A DNA stretch of 64,000 bases from JALOLG01 sp963776935 (lineage in GTDB: Bacteria; Actinomycetota; Acidimicrobiia; Acidimicrobiales; Ilumatobacteraceae). Position 1 is the stretch's first letter; each line of letters starts with the position of its first letter. The notes under the pieces are model-generated. The model did not search any database and was not told the DNA's origin. It saw only the letters and a program-made list of their open reading frames with translations. The stretch is from contig CAVZOP010000002.1 of NCBI GenBank assembly GCA_963776935.1, forward strand, positions 186,001-250,000, read 5' to 3'. Below, one piece after another: positions 1 to 9,277 of this stretch. The translations under genes were made by a program, and so were the position numbers.

Positions 1-298
1 AGCGGCGAGCTCCCGCGATGCCGACCACCGCGCCGAGCAGCAATGACGTGATCACGATCCCGACGACGAGTGCGGGCTTGTCGTTGGTGCCGAACAACCT
101 GACCGCGAGGTCTTTCAGCGAGGCGGCAAAGCGGTCGATGAACTCGGTCCCGACGGCGGTGACGAGCGACGGGCCGGGTCCCTCCATGCCGGTCACCGCC
201 TCGCCGACTCCGAGCGCCACGGCGGCGCTGACCACGCCGGCCGCGGCCGCCACAGCCGTCGGGACGGCGGTGCGGGTCGGGTCCTTCACGCCGACCAC
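1..298 (-). CDS. Molybdopterin-dependent oxidoreductase, N-terminal membrane part (partial, runs off the left edge)
   Basis: The reverse strand encodes about 99 N-terminal residues of a larger protein whose remainder lies outside the window. The start is bounded by an in-frame TGA just upstream, leaving GTG at 298 or GTG at 289. The visible part has an Ala/Val-rich first membrane segment, the stretch GTEFIDRFAASLKDLAVRLF, then FGTNDKPAL followed by a strongly hydrophobic helix. A helix, a FIDxF...LKDLA..LFGTNDKPAL segment and a second helix are typical of actinobacterial membrane-anchored sulfite-oxidase-like molybdopterin proteins. The molybdopterin-binding domain is not visible, so the family assignment rests on this leader alone. 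It is transcribed divergently from the response regulator at 402. Confidence 0.6.
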   Translation of the reverse strand, partial: MVGVKDPTRTAVPTAVAAAAGVVSAAVALGVGEAVTGMEGPGPSLVTAVGTEFIDRFAASLKDLAVRLFGTNDKPALVVGIVITSLLLGAVVGIAGARR

Positions 299-401
299 TC
301 TGGAAGCCGTCCCTCACGCGGCCGCAACGACGTTCGAAACGATTTCGAAACTCGCTCGCGGGACTCTGGGCGGGGACTCGCGGTGGTCGTACGCTCGGTC
401 C

Positions 402-1103
402 ATGTCGTCGGTCACTGCAACGGCAACGGTGCTCGTCGTCGACGACGAGCCGATGGTCCGCGAAGTTGTCGCCCGTTACCTGGAGCTCGACGGCTTGCGG
501 GTGGAGCAGGCGGCCGACGGCACGGCGGCCGCCGAGTGGCTGATTGGTCACCGTCCTGATCTCGTCGTGCTCGACATCATGCTTCCGGGCATGGACGGGC
601 TGAGCATCCTGCGCCAGCTGCGCGCCGCCGGCGACGTCCCTGTCATCCTGCTCACCGCCCGGGCGGACGAGATCGATCGGGTGCTCGGGCTCGAACTCGG
701 CGCTGACGACTACGTCGTCAAGCCGTTCTCGCCGCGCGAGCTCGCGGCGCGTGTGCGAACGGTGCTCCGCCGGGTCAACGCTCCGGCCTCTGAGGGGCGG
801 GCACCGGTCGAGTTCGGTCGGCTGCGAATCGACCCGACGACGCGCGACGTGACGGTCGACGGCGCCCGCGTCGAGCTCACACCGAAGGAGTTCGACCTGC
901 TCTACACGCTCGCCCGGTCACCCCGGCAGGTGTTCTCACGCCGCCAACTGCTCTCCCAGGTGTGGGACTCGGCGCCCGAATACCAGGACTCGGCCACTGT
1001 CACCGTCCACGTCGGACGGCTCCGCCAGAAGCTCGAGGACAACCCGGACAACCCGCGCTGGATCACCACTGTGTGGGGTGTCGGGTACCGGTTCGAACCA
1101 TGA
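402..1103 (+). CDS. OmpR/PhoB-type response regulator
   Basis: This is a 233-residue DNA-binding response regulator. The receiver domain (about residues 9-125) has the acidic pair in VLVVDDEP, the phospho-acceptor Asp58 in VVLDIMLPGMDG, the Thr of LLTAR and the conserved Lys107 in YVVKPF. The C-terminal winged helix (about 135-230) carries ELTPKEFDLLYTLARSP and ends with the usual TTVWGVGYRFEP. The reading frame stays open upstream, but the ATG at 402 gives the normal family length and puts the receiver domain at the N-terminus; the extra upstream residues look non-homologous. Its stop overlaps the start of the sensor kinase gene (ATGA), so the pair is translationally coupled. The signal sensed is unknown. 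Confidence 0.93.
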   Translation: MSSVTATATVLVVDDEPMVREVVARYLELDGLRVEQAADGTAAAEWLIGHRPDLVVLDIMLPGMDGLSILRQLRAAGDVPVILLTARADEIDRVLGLELGADDYVVKPFSPRELAARVRTVLRRVNAPASEGRAPVEFGRLRIDPTTRDVTVDGARVELTPKEFDLLYTLARSPRQVFSRRQLLSQVWDSAPEYQDSATVTVHVGRLRQKLEDNPDNPRWITTVWGVGYRFEP

Positions 1104-2251
1104 CCGCCTTCCTGGCTGTCTCGTGGCGCGAAGCGCTCACCGACGAGCCGCTCGACGCGGCGATCGCCCTCGCTGCGCTGATCGGCGGCACGATCGTCGC
1201 TGCGTTCGTGCTGCGCCGCCTGATGCGGCACGCACGATCCCTCCGCCACCAAGTGCTCGCCGTCACGCTCGCGGCGCTCGCGATCGGTGCCATCGCCGCT
1301 GTCCTGCTCGCCCGGTTGATGATCCTCGACACGACCGAACTCGCACGGGTGGCCGGAGTGCTCGGCGTGACCGCCGTCTTCGCCACGTTGCTGGTGGTCA
1401 TCGCCTCGGCCCCACTCGGGCGGGATGTCCGCAGCCTCGAAGCGACCGTGCGACTGATCGAGAGCGGCGACCGCGACGTGCGCACCGACATCGTTCGCGC
1501 CGACGAGCTCGGACACGTCGCCCATGCCCTCGACGAGCTCACCGCCCGCCTCGACACGCTGGAACGAGAACGCGCGGGATACGAAGCGGAGCGCACAGCG
1601 ATGTTGTCGAGCGTCGGCCACGACCTGCGCACACCGCTCGCCGCGCTTCGCGTGGCCGTCGAGGCGCTCGCCGACGGCGTCGCCCCCGACCCCGATCGCT
1701 ACCTGCGATCGATGCGTCGCGACGTCGAGGCGTTGTCGGCGCTCGTCGATGACTTCTTCTTGCTGGCCCGCATCGAGTCCGGGCGGTTCGACCTGTGTCC
1801 GGTCGCCGTCGACCTCACCGAGATCGCAGATGAAGCCGTCGAGGCGCTGGCGCCGGTCGCCGCCGCCAGCGGCGTCACGCTCACCCTCGCGGCGACCGCG
1901 AGGGTGCGCGTCCAGGGGAACCCGACCGCGCTCGGTCGGGTGATCCGCAATCTCATCGACAACGCAGTCCGTCACGCGCCGTCCGGTTCCGAGGTGCGGG
2001 TCGAGGTGAGCGCCGATGGGAAGCCGTCGGTGACGGTCGTCGACGACGGTCCCGGGTTCCCCGCCGGATTCTCGGCCGACGCGTTCGAGCGCTTCACGAG
2101 AGCCGACGCCAGCCGCACACGCACGACCGGCGGCGCCGGCCTCGGGCTGGCGATCGCACGCGGTCTGGTCGAGGCCCACGGAGGCCGGATCTGGATCGAA
2201 GGGCCACCCGGCGGTCGCGTCGCGTTCGAGCTCCCGCGCAACGGTCGGTAG
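1100..2251 (+). CDS. Sensor histidine kinase
   Basis: This is a 383-residue membrane histidine kinase, the partner of the preceding response regulator. Three hydrophobic segments lie at about residues 20-40, 51-76 and 82-106, with almost no extracellular loop, so the stimulus is probably sensed in or near the membrane. A HAMP-like linker follows, then the phosphorylation site His174 in SVGHDLRTPLAAL. The ATPase domain shows the N box (RNLIDNAVRHAP), the G1 box (VDDGPGF) and the G2 box (GGAGLGLAIARGLVEAHGG). The ATG at 1100 overlaps the regulator's stop codon. An in-frame extension to 962 is only antisense/alternate-frame sequence of the regulator and was discarded. Confidence 0.93.
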   Translation: MTAFLAVSWREALTDEPLDAAIALAALIGGTIVAAFVLRRLMRHARSLRHQVLAVTLAALAIGAIAAVLLARLMILDTTELARVAGVLGVTAVFATLLVVIASAPLGRDVRSLEATVRLIESGDRDVRTDIVRADELGHVAHALDELTARLDTLERERAGYEAERTAMLSSVGHDLRTPLAALRVAVEALADGVAPDPDRYLRSMRRDVEALSALVDDFFLLARIESGRFDLCPVAVDLTEIADEAVEALAPVAAASGVTLTLAATARVRVQGNPTALGRVIRNLIDNAVRHAPSGSEVRVEVSADGKPSVTVVDDGPGFPAGFSADAFERFTRADASRTRTTGGAGLGLAIARGLVEAHGGRIWIEGPPGGRVAFELPRNGR

Positions 2252-2322
2252 CCGGCAGCGTGCCGGCTCGGCTCGAACCCGCCCACCATGTCAGGTTCGT
2301 CCGACCCACTAGCTTCGGTCGT

Positions 2323-2973
2323 GTGAGCGCGTCGTACCTCGACGAACTGGGCGACGACGACGCGATCGTCGCCAGGTTGCGCGGCGGTGACGACAAGGCG
2401 TTCGCCGCACTCATCGACCGGTATCACGCGACGATGCTGCGTGTCGCCCGCGGCTACGTGGCCACGAAGGAAGCCGCCGAGGACGTCGTGCAGGAGACAT
2501 GGCTGGGTGTCATCCGTGGCGTCGACGGCTTCGAAGCACGCTCATCGCTGAAGACGTGGATCTTTCGCATCCTGGTGAACCGGGCCAAGACACGTGGCGA
2601 GCGCGAATCGCGGACCCGGCCGTTCTCATCGCTGGTAGCCGAGGTCGATGAGCCAACAGTCGACCCGAGCCGCTTCATCGACTCCGGCCGGTGGCAGGGA
2701 TTCTGGTCGGCCCCACCGACGCGGCATGCGATCCCCGAGCAGCACGTCCTCGCCTCCGAGGCGAGTGACCGTGTGTTGCGCGCTGTCGACGGTCTGCCAC
2801 CGAATCAGCAGGTGGTGATCACCCTGCGCGACATCCAAGGGCTTTCCGCGGCGGAGGTGTGCGACCTGCTGTCGATCAGCGAGGCGAACCAGCGGGTGCT
2901 GTTGCATCGTGCCCGTGGCAAGGTGCGAGCCGTGCTCGAGGTGTACCTCGACGACCGGGCGGTGAAGAGCTGA
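2323..2973 (+). CDS. RNA polymerase ECF sigma factor (sigma-70 family)
   Basis: The product is about 216 residues. Region 2 is visible as DDKAFAALIDRYHATMLRVA followed by EAAEDVVQETWLGVIRG and SLKTWIFRILVNRAK, which contain the core-binding and -10 recognition helices. Region 4 lies at the C-terminus (LPPNQQVVITLRDIQGLSAAEVCDLL followed by RVLLHRARGKVR). A GTG at 2323 is chosen because it starts just before the conserved region; a GTG at 2260 would add 21 residues of unconserved sequence. The stop overlaps the start of the next gene (TGATG), which encodes its likely anti-sigma factor. The regulon cannot be read from this window. Confidence 0.88.
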   Translation: MSASYLDELGDDDAIVARLRGGDDKAFAALIDRYHATMLRVARGYVATKEAAEDVVQETWLGVIRGVDGFEARSSLKTWIFRILVNRAKTRGERESRTRPFSSLVAEVDEPTVDPSRFIDSGRWQGFWSAPPTRHAIPEQHVLASEASDRVLRAVDGLPPNQQVVITLRDIQGLSAAEVCDLLSISEANQRVLLHRARGKVRAVLEVYLDDRAVKS

Positions 2974-3227
2974 TGCTGCAGCCTGAGGTCCGTTGCGTCG
3001 AGTTCGTCGACGAGGTCACCGAGTGGATGGAGGGCGGCCTCACGGACGACGAACGCCTGCTGCTCGAAGAGCATCTGTCGATCTGTCCGCATTGCACCCG
3101 CTACCTCGACCAACTGCGTGCCGCGCTGGCGCTGCTCCACCACGCCGACGAGACGCTCGGCGAGCCTCCACCCGCGTCGGCTCGCGATGAGTTGATGGCG
3201 GCGTTCCGCGAGATGCGACGCGGCTGA
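2973..3227 (+). CDS. Zinc-finger anti-sigma factor
   Basis: This is an 84-residue protein with the ZAS-type signature HLSICPHC (His-x3-Cys-x2-Cys) near its middle, preceded by EVTEWMEGGLTDDERLLLEEH, the usual helix of this family. There is no transmembrane segment, so it appears to be a soluble anti-sigma factor, of the sort that often responds to redox or metal stress through the bound zinc. It overlaps the stop of the ECF sigma gene by one base, the classic sigma/anti-sigma arrangement. Earlier in-frame start codons lie inside the sigma gene and are unlikely. The convergent gene downstream begins only six bases after the stop. Confidence 0.85.
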   Translation: MLQPEVRCVEFVDEVTEWMEGGLTDDERLLLEEHLSICPHCTRYLDQLRAALALLHHADETLGEPPPASARDELMAAFREMRRG

Positions 3228-3232
3228 CCGTC

Positions 3233-3925
3233 TCAGACGAGCGCGAGCCGTTCGGCCAGCCACGTTGACTGGAACACCCGCTCGCCGGCGTAGGCGGCGT
3301 CGTACTCGGCCCGCCCGCCGTCGGCTCCGGCGGCCGCGTGCCCTGCGGCGCAGCAGGCCACGAACGGCGCCTCGGCCGGCTCGCCACGGTCGACGAAGAA
3401 CGCCGCGTCCGCCGCGAACGTCGCCGCCGGCCCGGCCACGCTCGTCTGATCGACCGCCTCGAACGAGGTGCGACGCAACGCGGCCAAGGCGTCGATCGTC
3501 GTGCATCCTGCGAACTGGTCGGCCAGCGCACCATGCCCGGCTCGGCGCACGGCGGGCACGGCGAGGTCACGGCACCTCCACGCGCTCAGCTCGCCGAGGG
3601 CGCGCACCGCCGCCGTGTACTCGTCGATCCGGCGGACCAGGCGCCCCCGTCGGGCGACGACCTTGTGGCGGGCCTCGACGACGTCGCCGTCGAGCTCGAT
3701 CTCCCACAACTGGGCGGCGAGCCACCACGACAGATCCGCTGAAGTGCACCCGTGGATGCCGTCGCGGCACTCACGGACACTGGCTGCCTCGACCCACGCG
3801 CCCGGGGACGGCCACGACGCGCCGGTATAGGGGCTGCGGCCCTGCGCGTCGAGGAACTTGTAGGCGCGCACGGATCCGGAATGTACCGCGTAACGGCCGG
3901 TCGACTCGGCGGACGGAGACTGCAT
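3233..3925 (-). CDS. Conserved hypothetical protein
   Basis: This is a 230-residue soluble protein of unknown function. The N-terminal part (AYKFLDAQGRSPYTG, GAWVEAASVREC and DGIHGC) resembles a domain of uncharacterised actinobacterial and phage proteins in which a short aromatic-rich beta region is followed by a Cys-containing loop. The middle (VVARRGRLVRRIDEYTAAVRALGEL) is helical, and the C-terminal third is Ala-rich with a Cys-Cys pair (FVACCAAG). The ATG at 3925 shares three bases with the ATG of the divergent glucosidase gene (CATG on both strands), so the two genes start head to head with no spacer; a GTG three codons earlier would overlap further. Confidence 0.65.
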   Translation of the reverse strand: MQSPSAESTGRYAVHSGSVRAYKFLDAQGRSPYTGASWPSPGAWVEAASVRECRDGIHGCTSADLSWWLAAQLWEIELDGDVVEARHKVVARRGRLVRRIDEYTAAVRALGELSAWRCRDLAVPAVRRAGHGALADQFAGCTTIDALAALRRTSFEAVDQTSVAGPAATFAADAAFFVDRGEPAEAPFVACCAAGHAAAGADGGRAEYDAAYAGERVFQSTWLAERLALV

Positions 3926-6528
3926 GACGACCACAGAGCACCGCAGGCTCGACGATGACCCGGCAGCGTGGAAGCGGTGGGGGCCGTACCTCGCCGAGCG
4001 TGCGTGGGGGACGGTGCGCGAGGACTACAGCGCGTCCGGCGACGCCTGGGAGGACTTCCCCCACGACCATGCCCGGTCACGCGCGTACCGGTGGAACGAG
4101 GACGGCCTCGGCGGCGTCTGTGACGACGGGCAGCGGCTGTGCTTCGCGTTCGCGTTCTGGAACGGCGTCGACCCGATCCTCAAGGAGCGGATCTTCGGAC
4201 TGACCGGCCCCGAGGGCAACCACGGCGAGGACGCCAAGGAGCACTGGTGGTTCCTCGACTCGACGCCGACTCACTCCTGGATGCGGTGGCGGTACTGGTA
4301 TCCGCAGCGCGAGTTCCCCTACGGCGACCTCGTCGCCGAGAATCGTCGCCGCAGCCGCTTCGATCCCGAGTACGAACTGCTCGACACCGGGATCTTCGAC
4401 GACGACCGCTACTGGGACATCACCGTCGAGTACGCCAAGGCCGAGCGTCGACGACATGTGCGTCCGGCTCACGGCTCGCAACGCCGGCCCGGACGAGGCG
4501 ACGCTGCACGTGCTGCCCAGCGCTGTGGTTCCGCAACACGTGGTCATGGGGCCGCGACGACCGCAAGCCGTCGCGTGATCGCCAAGGACGGCGAGCTCGT
4601 GGCGGAGCACGCACGACCTCGGCCGCATGGTGTTGGTCGGTGACGGCGCACCACGGACGCTGGTGTGCGAGAACGAGACCAACGCGCCGCCGGCTGTGGG
4701 GCGCCGATGGTGCGACGCCGTTCCCGAAGGACGGCATCGGCGACCACGTCGTCACTGGTGCCGACTCCGTCAACGGCGACGGGGTCGGCACCAAGGGCGC
4801 GCTGTGGTACGTGCTCGACCGTGCCCGCCGGCGCCACCGCGGAGGTCCGCCTGCGTCTCGGTCCCGACACGGGCGATCTCGGCGCGACGTTCACGAGCAC
4901 GGTCACGTCCCGGGCAGACGAGAGGCCGACGAGTTCTACGGCGCAAGTGCTCGCCGGGCTCGACGCCGGAGGCGACGATGATCGCCCGGCAAGCGCTGGC
5001 CGGGATGATGTGGACCAAGCAGTGGTTCCACTTCGACGTCGAGCACTGGCTCGACGGCGACCCGGCCGGACCGCCGCCGCCCGACGGCCGGCAGCTCGGC
5101 CGCAACCGCGAGTGGCGCCACCTCAACAACGCCGACGTCATCACGGTGTGCGACACGTGGGAGTACCCGTGGTACGCGACGTGGGACCTGGCGTTCCAGT
5201 GCGTCGCCATCGCCCACATCGACGCCGGCGTTCGCCAAGGACCAGCTGCTGCTGATGTGCCGCGAGTGGTACATGCACCCCAACGGTCAGCTGCCCGCCT
5301 ACGAGTGGGCGTTCGGCGACGTGAACCCACCGGTGCACGCCTGGGCCGCGCTGCGGGTGTTCGCCATCGACGCCGCCGCGACCGGCACACCGGACCACGT
5401 GTTCCTGGAGCGGGTCTTCCACAAGCTGCTGCTGAACTTCACGTGGTGGGTGAACCGCAAGGACGCGGCCGGCGACAACGTGTTCGAGGGCGGCTTCCTC
5501 GGGATGGACAACATCCGCCCATCGATCGGTCGGCGCCGCTGCCCGTCGAGGGTCGCCTCGAGCAGTCCGACGCCACCGGGCTGGATGGCGCTGTTCTGCC
5601 TCAACATGCTGGAGATCTCGCTGCGTGCTCGCCGAGCACTCGCCGGCGTACGAGGACATGGCGACCAAGTTCCTCGAGCACTTCGCGTACATCGCCACCG
5701 CCATCCACGACCGCGGACTGTGGGACGACGAAGACGGCTTCTACTACGACGTGCTGCGCATGGGCGACGAGCGGATCCCGCTGCGCGTCCGCTCGATGGT
5801 CGGCCTGCTGCCGCTGTGCGCCGTGACGACGCTCGGGCACAGCAGACGCTCGAACGGCTGCCCGCGCTTCGCCGCCCGACTCGACTGGTTCGTGCGAGCA
5901 CAAGCCACAGTTCGCCCGCCACATCGACCACCGCCACGTCCGCGACGGCAGCGAAGGACGGCTGCTCGCCCTCGTCGGCCCCGAACGTCTGGAGCGCGAT
6001 CCTGGCCCGGCTCCTCGACGAAGACGAGCTGCTGTCGCCCCACGGGGTGCGTTCGCTGTCGGCGATGCACCGCGAGCACCCGTTCACGCGTCGAGCTGGG
6101 CGGCATGCGGCTCACCGTCGACTACACGCCGGGCGAAGGCACGACCGGGCTGTTCGGCGGCAACTCGAACTGGCGGGGGCCGGTGTGGTTCCCGGTGAAC
6201 GCGTTGGTCGTCGATGCGCTGCGCGCCTACGGCCGGTTCTTCGGCAACGACCTCGCCGTCGAGCACCCCGCCGGTCGGGAACGACGCGCAGCCTGACGGC
6301 TGTTGCCGACGACCTCGCCGACCGGCTGGTCGCGATGTTCCGCGAGGGATCGCGACGGGCGACGACCGGTGCACGGGCCGTACGAGAAGTTCCACCCCGA
6401 TCCCGCAGTGGCACGACGTCATCCCGTTCCACGAGTACTTCCACGGCGATACCGGCGCCGGTCTCGGTGCATCACACCAGACCGGCTGGACCGGGCTCGT
6501 CGCCGATCTGCTCCTGAGGAGGACATGA
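3924..6528 (+). pseudogene. GH63-like glucosidase (MGH1-like family), broken by many frameshifts
   Basis: Read across frames, this is one gene for an (alpha/alpha)6 glycosidase of about 870 residues. The intact first 170 residues include WKRWGPYLAERAWGTVREDY, RSRAYRWNEDGL and YELLDTGIFDDDRYWDITVEY, hallmarks of actinobacterial glucosidases of this family. Homology then continues in other frames: DDMCVRLTARNAGPDEATLH near 4450, LWFRNTWSWGRDDRKPS near 4520, MIARQALAGMMWTKQWFHFD near 4980, WYMHPNGQLPAYEWAFGDVN near 5270, FEGGFLGMDNIRPSIGR near 5490, LFGGNSNWRGPVWFPVNALV near 6150 and FHEYFHGDTGAGLGASHQTG near 6430. At least ten single-base shifts are needed after 4440. Residues remain conserved on both sides of each shift, so this is either very recent decay or poor local consensus. 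A GGAG element precedes the start codon. Confidence 0.85.
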
Positions 6529-6530
6529 CC

Positions 6531-7928
6531 ATGGAACCCGAGACCTTCGACGTCGTCGTGATCGGTGCCGGCCCGGCCGGCGAGAACGTCGCCGGCCGCT
6601 GCGCAGAGGGCGGCCTGTCGGTCGCGATCGTCGAGCGCGAGTTGATCGGCGGCGAGTGCTCCTACTGGGGATGCATGCCGTCCAAGGTGCTGATCCGCCC
6701 CGGCGACGTCCTCGCCGCCGCCCGACGGGTCCCCGGCACGGCGAGCGCCATCACCGGCCACATCGACGCGGCGGCGACGTTCGCGTTGCGTGACCGGTTC
6801 ACCGGCAACTGGGACGACACGGGTTCGCTGCCGTGGCTCACCGATCGAGGCGTCGGTGTCGTCCGCGGCGTCGGCCGGCTCACCGGCGAGCGAACCGTCG
6901 ACGTCGAGTCGGCGACCGGCGATGTACGTCGGCTCGTCGCGCGGCGAGCGGTGGTGGTGGCGACGGGCACCGCGGCGTCGCATCCCCCCGATCCCTGGGC
7001 TCGCCGATGCCCGACCGTGGGACAACCGCGACATCACCGCCGCCAAGGACGTGCCCCGCCGGCTGCTCGTTCTCGGTGGCGGCGCGATCGGCCTCGAGAT
7101 GGCCCAGGCGTTCCGCCGCCTCGGGACCGACGAGGTGGCTGTCATCGAGGTCGCTCCGCGGCTGCTGGCCCGTGAGGAACCGTTCGCCGGCGAGGAGGTC
7201 CGTGTTGCGCTCGAAGCCGAAGGCATCGCGATCCACACCGGCGTGACCGTCACCGAGGTGCGCCGTGACGCTGCGGGTGCGGTGAGCATGTCCCTCGGCG
7301 ACGGCAGCGAACTGGTCGGCGACGAGCTGCTCGTCGCCGCCGGACGTCGCCCGTCCACCGGCGACCTCGGACTCGAGACCGTCGGCCTCGAACCGGGCCG
7401 GTTCGTCGAGGTCGACGACCAGCTGCGTGCCACCTCGATCGAAGGCGGCTGGCTGTACGCGATCGGCGACTGCAACGGCCGCTCGCTGCTGACCCACATG
7501 GGCAAGTACCAGGCACGCGTCGCGGCCGACGTGATCCTCGGCAAGCACGCCGCGGCCGTTGCCGACCACGGCATCGTCCCCCGGGTCACGTTCACCGATC
7601 CACAAGTCTGCGCCGTCGGGTTGACGGAGGCCCAGGCCCGCGAGCTGCTGGCATCGACGTGCGTGTCGTCGAATACGCGACCGGTGGAGTCGCCGGTGCA
7701 TCGGTGCTCGGCGACGAGTTCGCGGGCAGCAGCCAACTGGTCATCGACGACGACCGCCGAGTTGTCGTCGGGGCCACGTTCGTCGGAGCGGGTGTGCAGG
7801 AACTGTTGCACTCGGCGACGATCGCCATCGCCGGCACGGTCCCGCTCGAACGCCTGTGGCACGCCGTTCCGTCGTTCCCCACCGTGAGCGAGGTGTGGCT
7901 TCGACTCCTCGAGGCATACGGCCTGTGA
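6531..7928 (+). CDS. FAD-dependent pyridine nucleotide-disulfide oxidoreductase (two frameshifts)
   Basis: This is a mercuric reductase/dihydrolipoamide dehydrogenase-like flavoprotein of about 465 residues. It shows the FAD-binding VVVIGAGPAGENVA, the redox-active pair in GGECSYWGCMPSK, the NAD(P)-binding LLVLGGGAIGLEMAQAF, the second FAD motif YAIGDCNGRSLLTHMGKYQA and a C-terminal dimerisation domain. Two single-base errors break the frame: an extra C near 6981 (ASHPPD should read ASIPPIPGLA) and a missing G near 7650 (before GIDVRVVEYATGG). AGGAGG at 6516-6521 sits nine bases from the ATG at 6531; an ATG at 6525 is closer than ideal. The stop overlaps the GTG of the antiporter gene. The in vivo substrate is unknown. 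Confidence 0.85.
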
Positions 7929-9163
7929 CCGGCGGCAACTCCTTCAACGGCCTGCTGATCGTCGCCCTCATCGCCGTCGCCGCTCCGCTGCTCGCCGACG
8001 CGACCTCGCGGATCAAGATCCCCGCCGTCGTGCTCGAGATCGTCGCCGGAATCGTCGTGGGACCATCGGTCCTGGGTTGGGTCGAAATCGATCAGCCGAT
8101 CACCGTCCTGGCCCTCGTCGGGCTGGCGTTCTTGTTGTTCCTCGCCGGACTGGAGATCGACCTCACCGCGCTGCGCGGCGACCTCCTCCGGCTCCCGCTG
8201 CTCGGCTTCCTCCTCACCCTCGCGATCGGGTTCGCCGCGGGCGTCGGCTTCGACGCCGCGGGATGGGTGGACAGCCCGCTGTTCATCGCGATCGCGCTTG
8301 CCGCGACATCGCTGGGACTGGTCGTGCCCGTGCTGAAAGATGTCGGACACGCCGAACGTCCGCTCGGGCGCTACACGATCGCCGGCGCGACGATCGCCGA
8401 CTTCGGCGCCGTCATCCTGTTGTCGTTGTTGTTCTCCGAATCAGAAGGTGGGACGGCGAGCAAACTGATCACACTTGGCTTGTTCGTCGCCGTGATCGCC
8501 GTCGTCGGCCTCGTGCTGGTGCGCGCCGGGCGCAGCATCCGCCTCGATGCCGTCCTCGTGCGTCTTCAGGACACCACCGCCGAGATCCGCGTCAGGATCG
8601 CGGTCGCGCTGCTGATCGGGTTCGTGGCGCTGGCCGCCAAGGTGGGCCTCGAGACGATCCTCGGCGCGTTCATCGCCGGCGCCCTCCTCGGGGCCGTCGA
8701 CCGCGACACCATGAGCCACCCGAACTTCAGACTCAAGCTCGACGCCATCGGTTACGGGTTCGTCATTCCGGTCTTCTTCGTCACCAGCGGTCTGCGGTTC
8801 GACCTCGACGCACTCAGCGACAACCCATCCGCACTCGCCAGAGTCCCGCTGTTCCTCGCCGCGCTCCTCGCCGCCCGCGGCATCCCCGCCTGGCTCTACC
8901 GCCAGAAGCTCGGCCGCGACGGCACCATCGTCGCCGCGCTGTTGCAGGCCACGTCGCTGCCGTTCATCGTCACCGCCAGCGAGATCGGCGTAGCGATCGG
9001 TGCCATCCGCGCCGTCACCGCGGCCGCCCTCGTCACCGCCGGGCTGCTGTCGGTCGTCGTCTTCCCGCCGATCGCGCTGGCCCTGCTGCGCCGCGAGAGT
9101 CGCGGCGCCGATGACCTCCCGGCCGAGGTCTTTTACAGCAGTCGTGACACAGGCGCTCGTTGA
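7925..9163 (+). CDS. CPA2-type cation:proton antiporter (Kef-like membrane domain)
   Basis: This is a 412-residue integral membrane protein with about 12 hydrophobic segments and no cytosolic TrkA domains. Characteristic sequences are IKIPAVVLEIVAGIVVGPSV near the start, the FLLFLAGLEIDLTALRGD helix, ATSLGLVVPVLKDVG and the unwound helix region AGATIADFGAVILLS, where the Asp is the expected ion-binding residue. It starts at a GTG that overlaps the oxidoreductase stop codon (GTGA). The coupling to a flavin disulfide reductase recalls redox control of Kef systems by associated oxidoreductases, but that link is inference. Probable role: K+ or Na+ efflux against protons. Confidence 0.88.
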   Translation: MTGGNSFNGLLIVALIAVAAPLLADATSRIKIPAVVLEIVAGIVVGPSVLGWVEIDQPITVLALVGLAFLLFLAGLEIDLTALRGDLLRLPLLGFLLTLAIGFAAGVGFDAAGWVDSPLFIAIALAATSLGLVVPVLKDVGHAERPLGRYTIAGATIADFGAVILLSLLFSESEGGTASKLITLGLFVAVIAVVGLVLVRAGRSIRLDAVLVRLQDTTAEIRVRIAVALLIGFVALAAKVGLETILGAFIAGALLGAVDRDTMSHPNFRLKLDAIGYGFVIPVFFVTSGLRFDLDALSDNPSALARVPLFLAALLAARGIPAWLYRQKLGRDGTIVAALLQATSLPFIVTASEIGVAIGAIRAVTAAALVTAGLLSVVVFPPIALALLRRESRGADDLPAEVFYSSRDTGAR

Positions 9164-9277
9164 GCGACACCGCGATCCCAGCGCCTCTCGCGGCCGAGTG
9201 AAACGGTCATGCGTTCCGGAGGACTGAACGGCATGCAACGACGAACTGACGGAATCGAACCGATCGGGGACCGCGCG

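Noticed and set aside
902..2179. 425-residue minus-strand open frame opposite the histidine kinase
   Set aside because: It is a shadow: kinase H, N, G1 and G2 boxes are all on the plus strand in a coupled gene pair.
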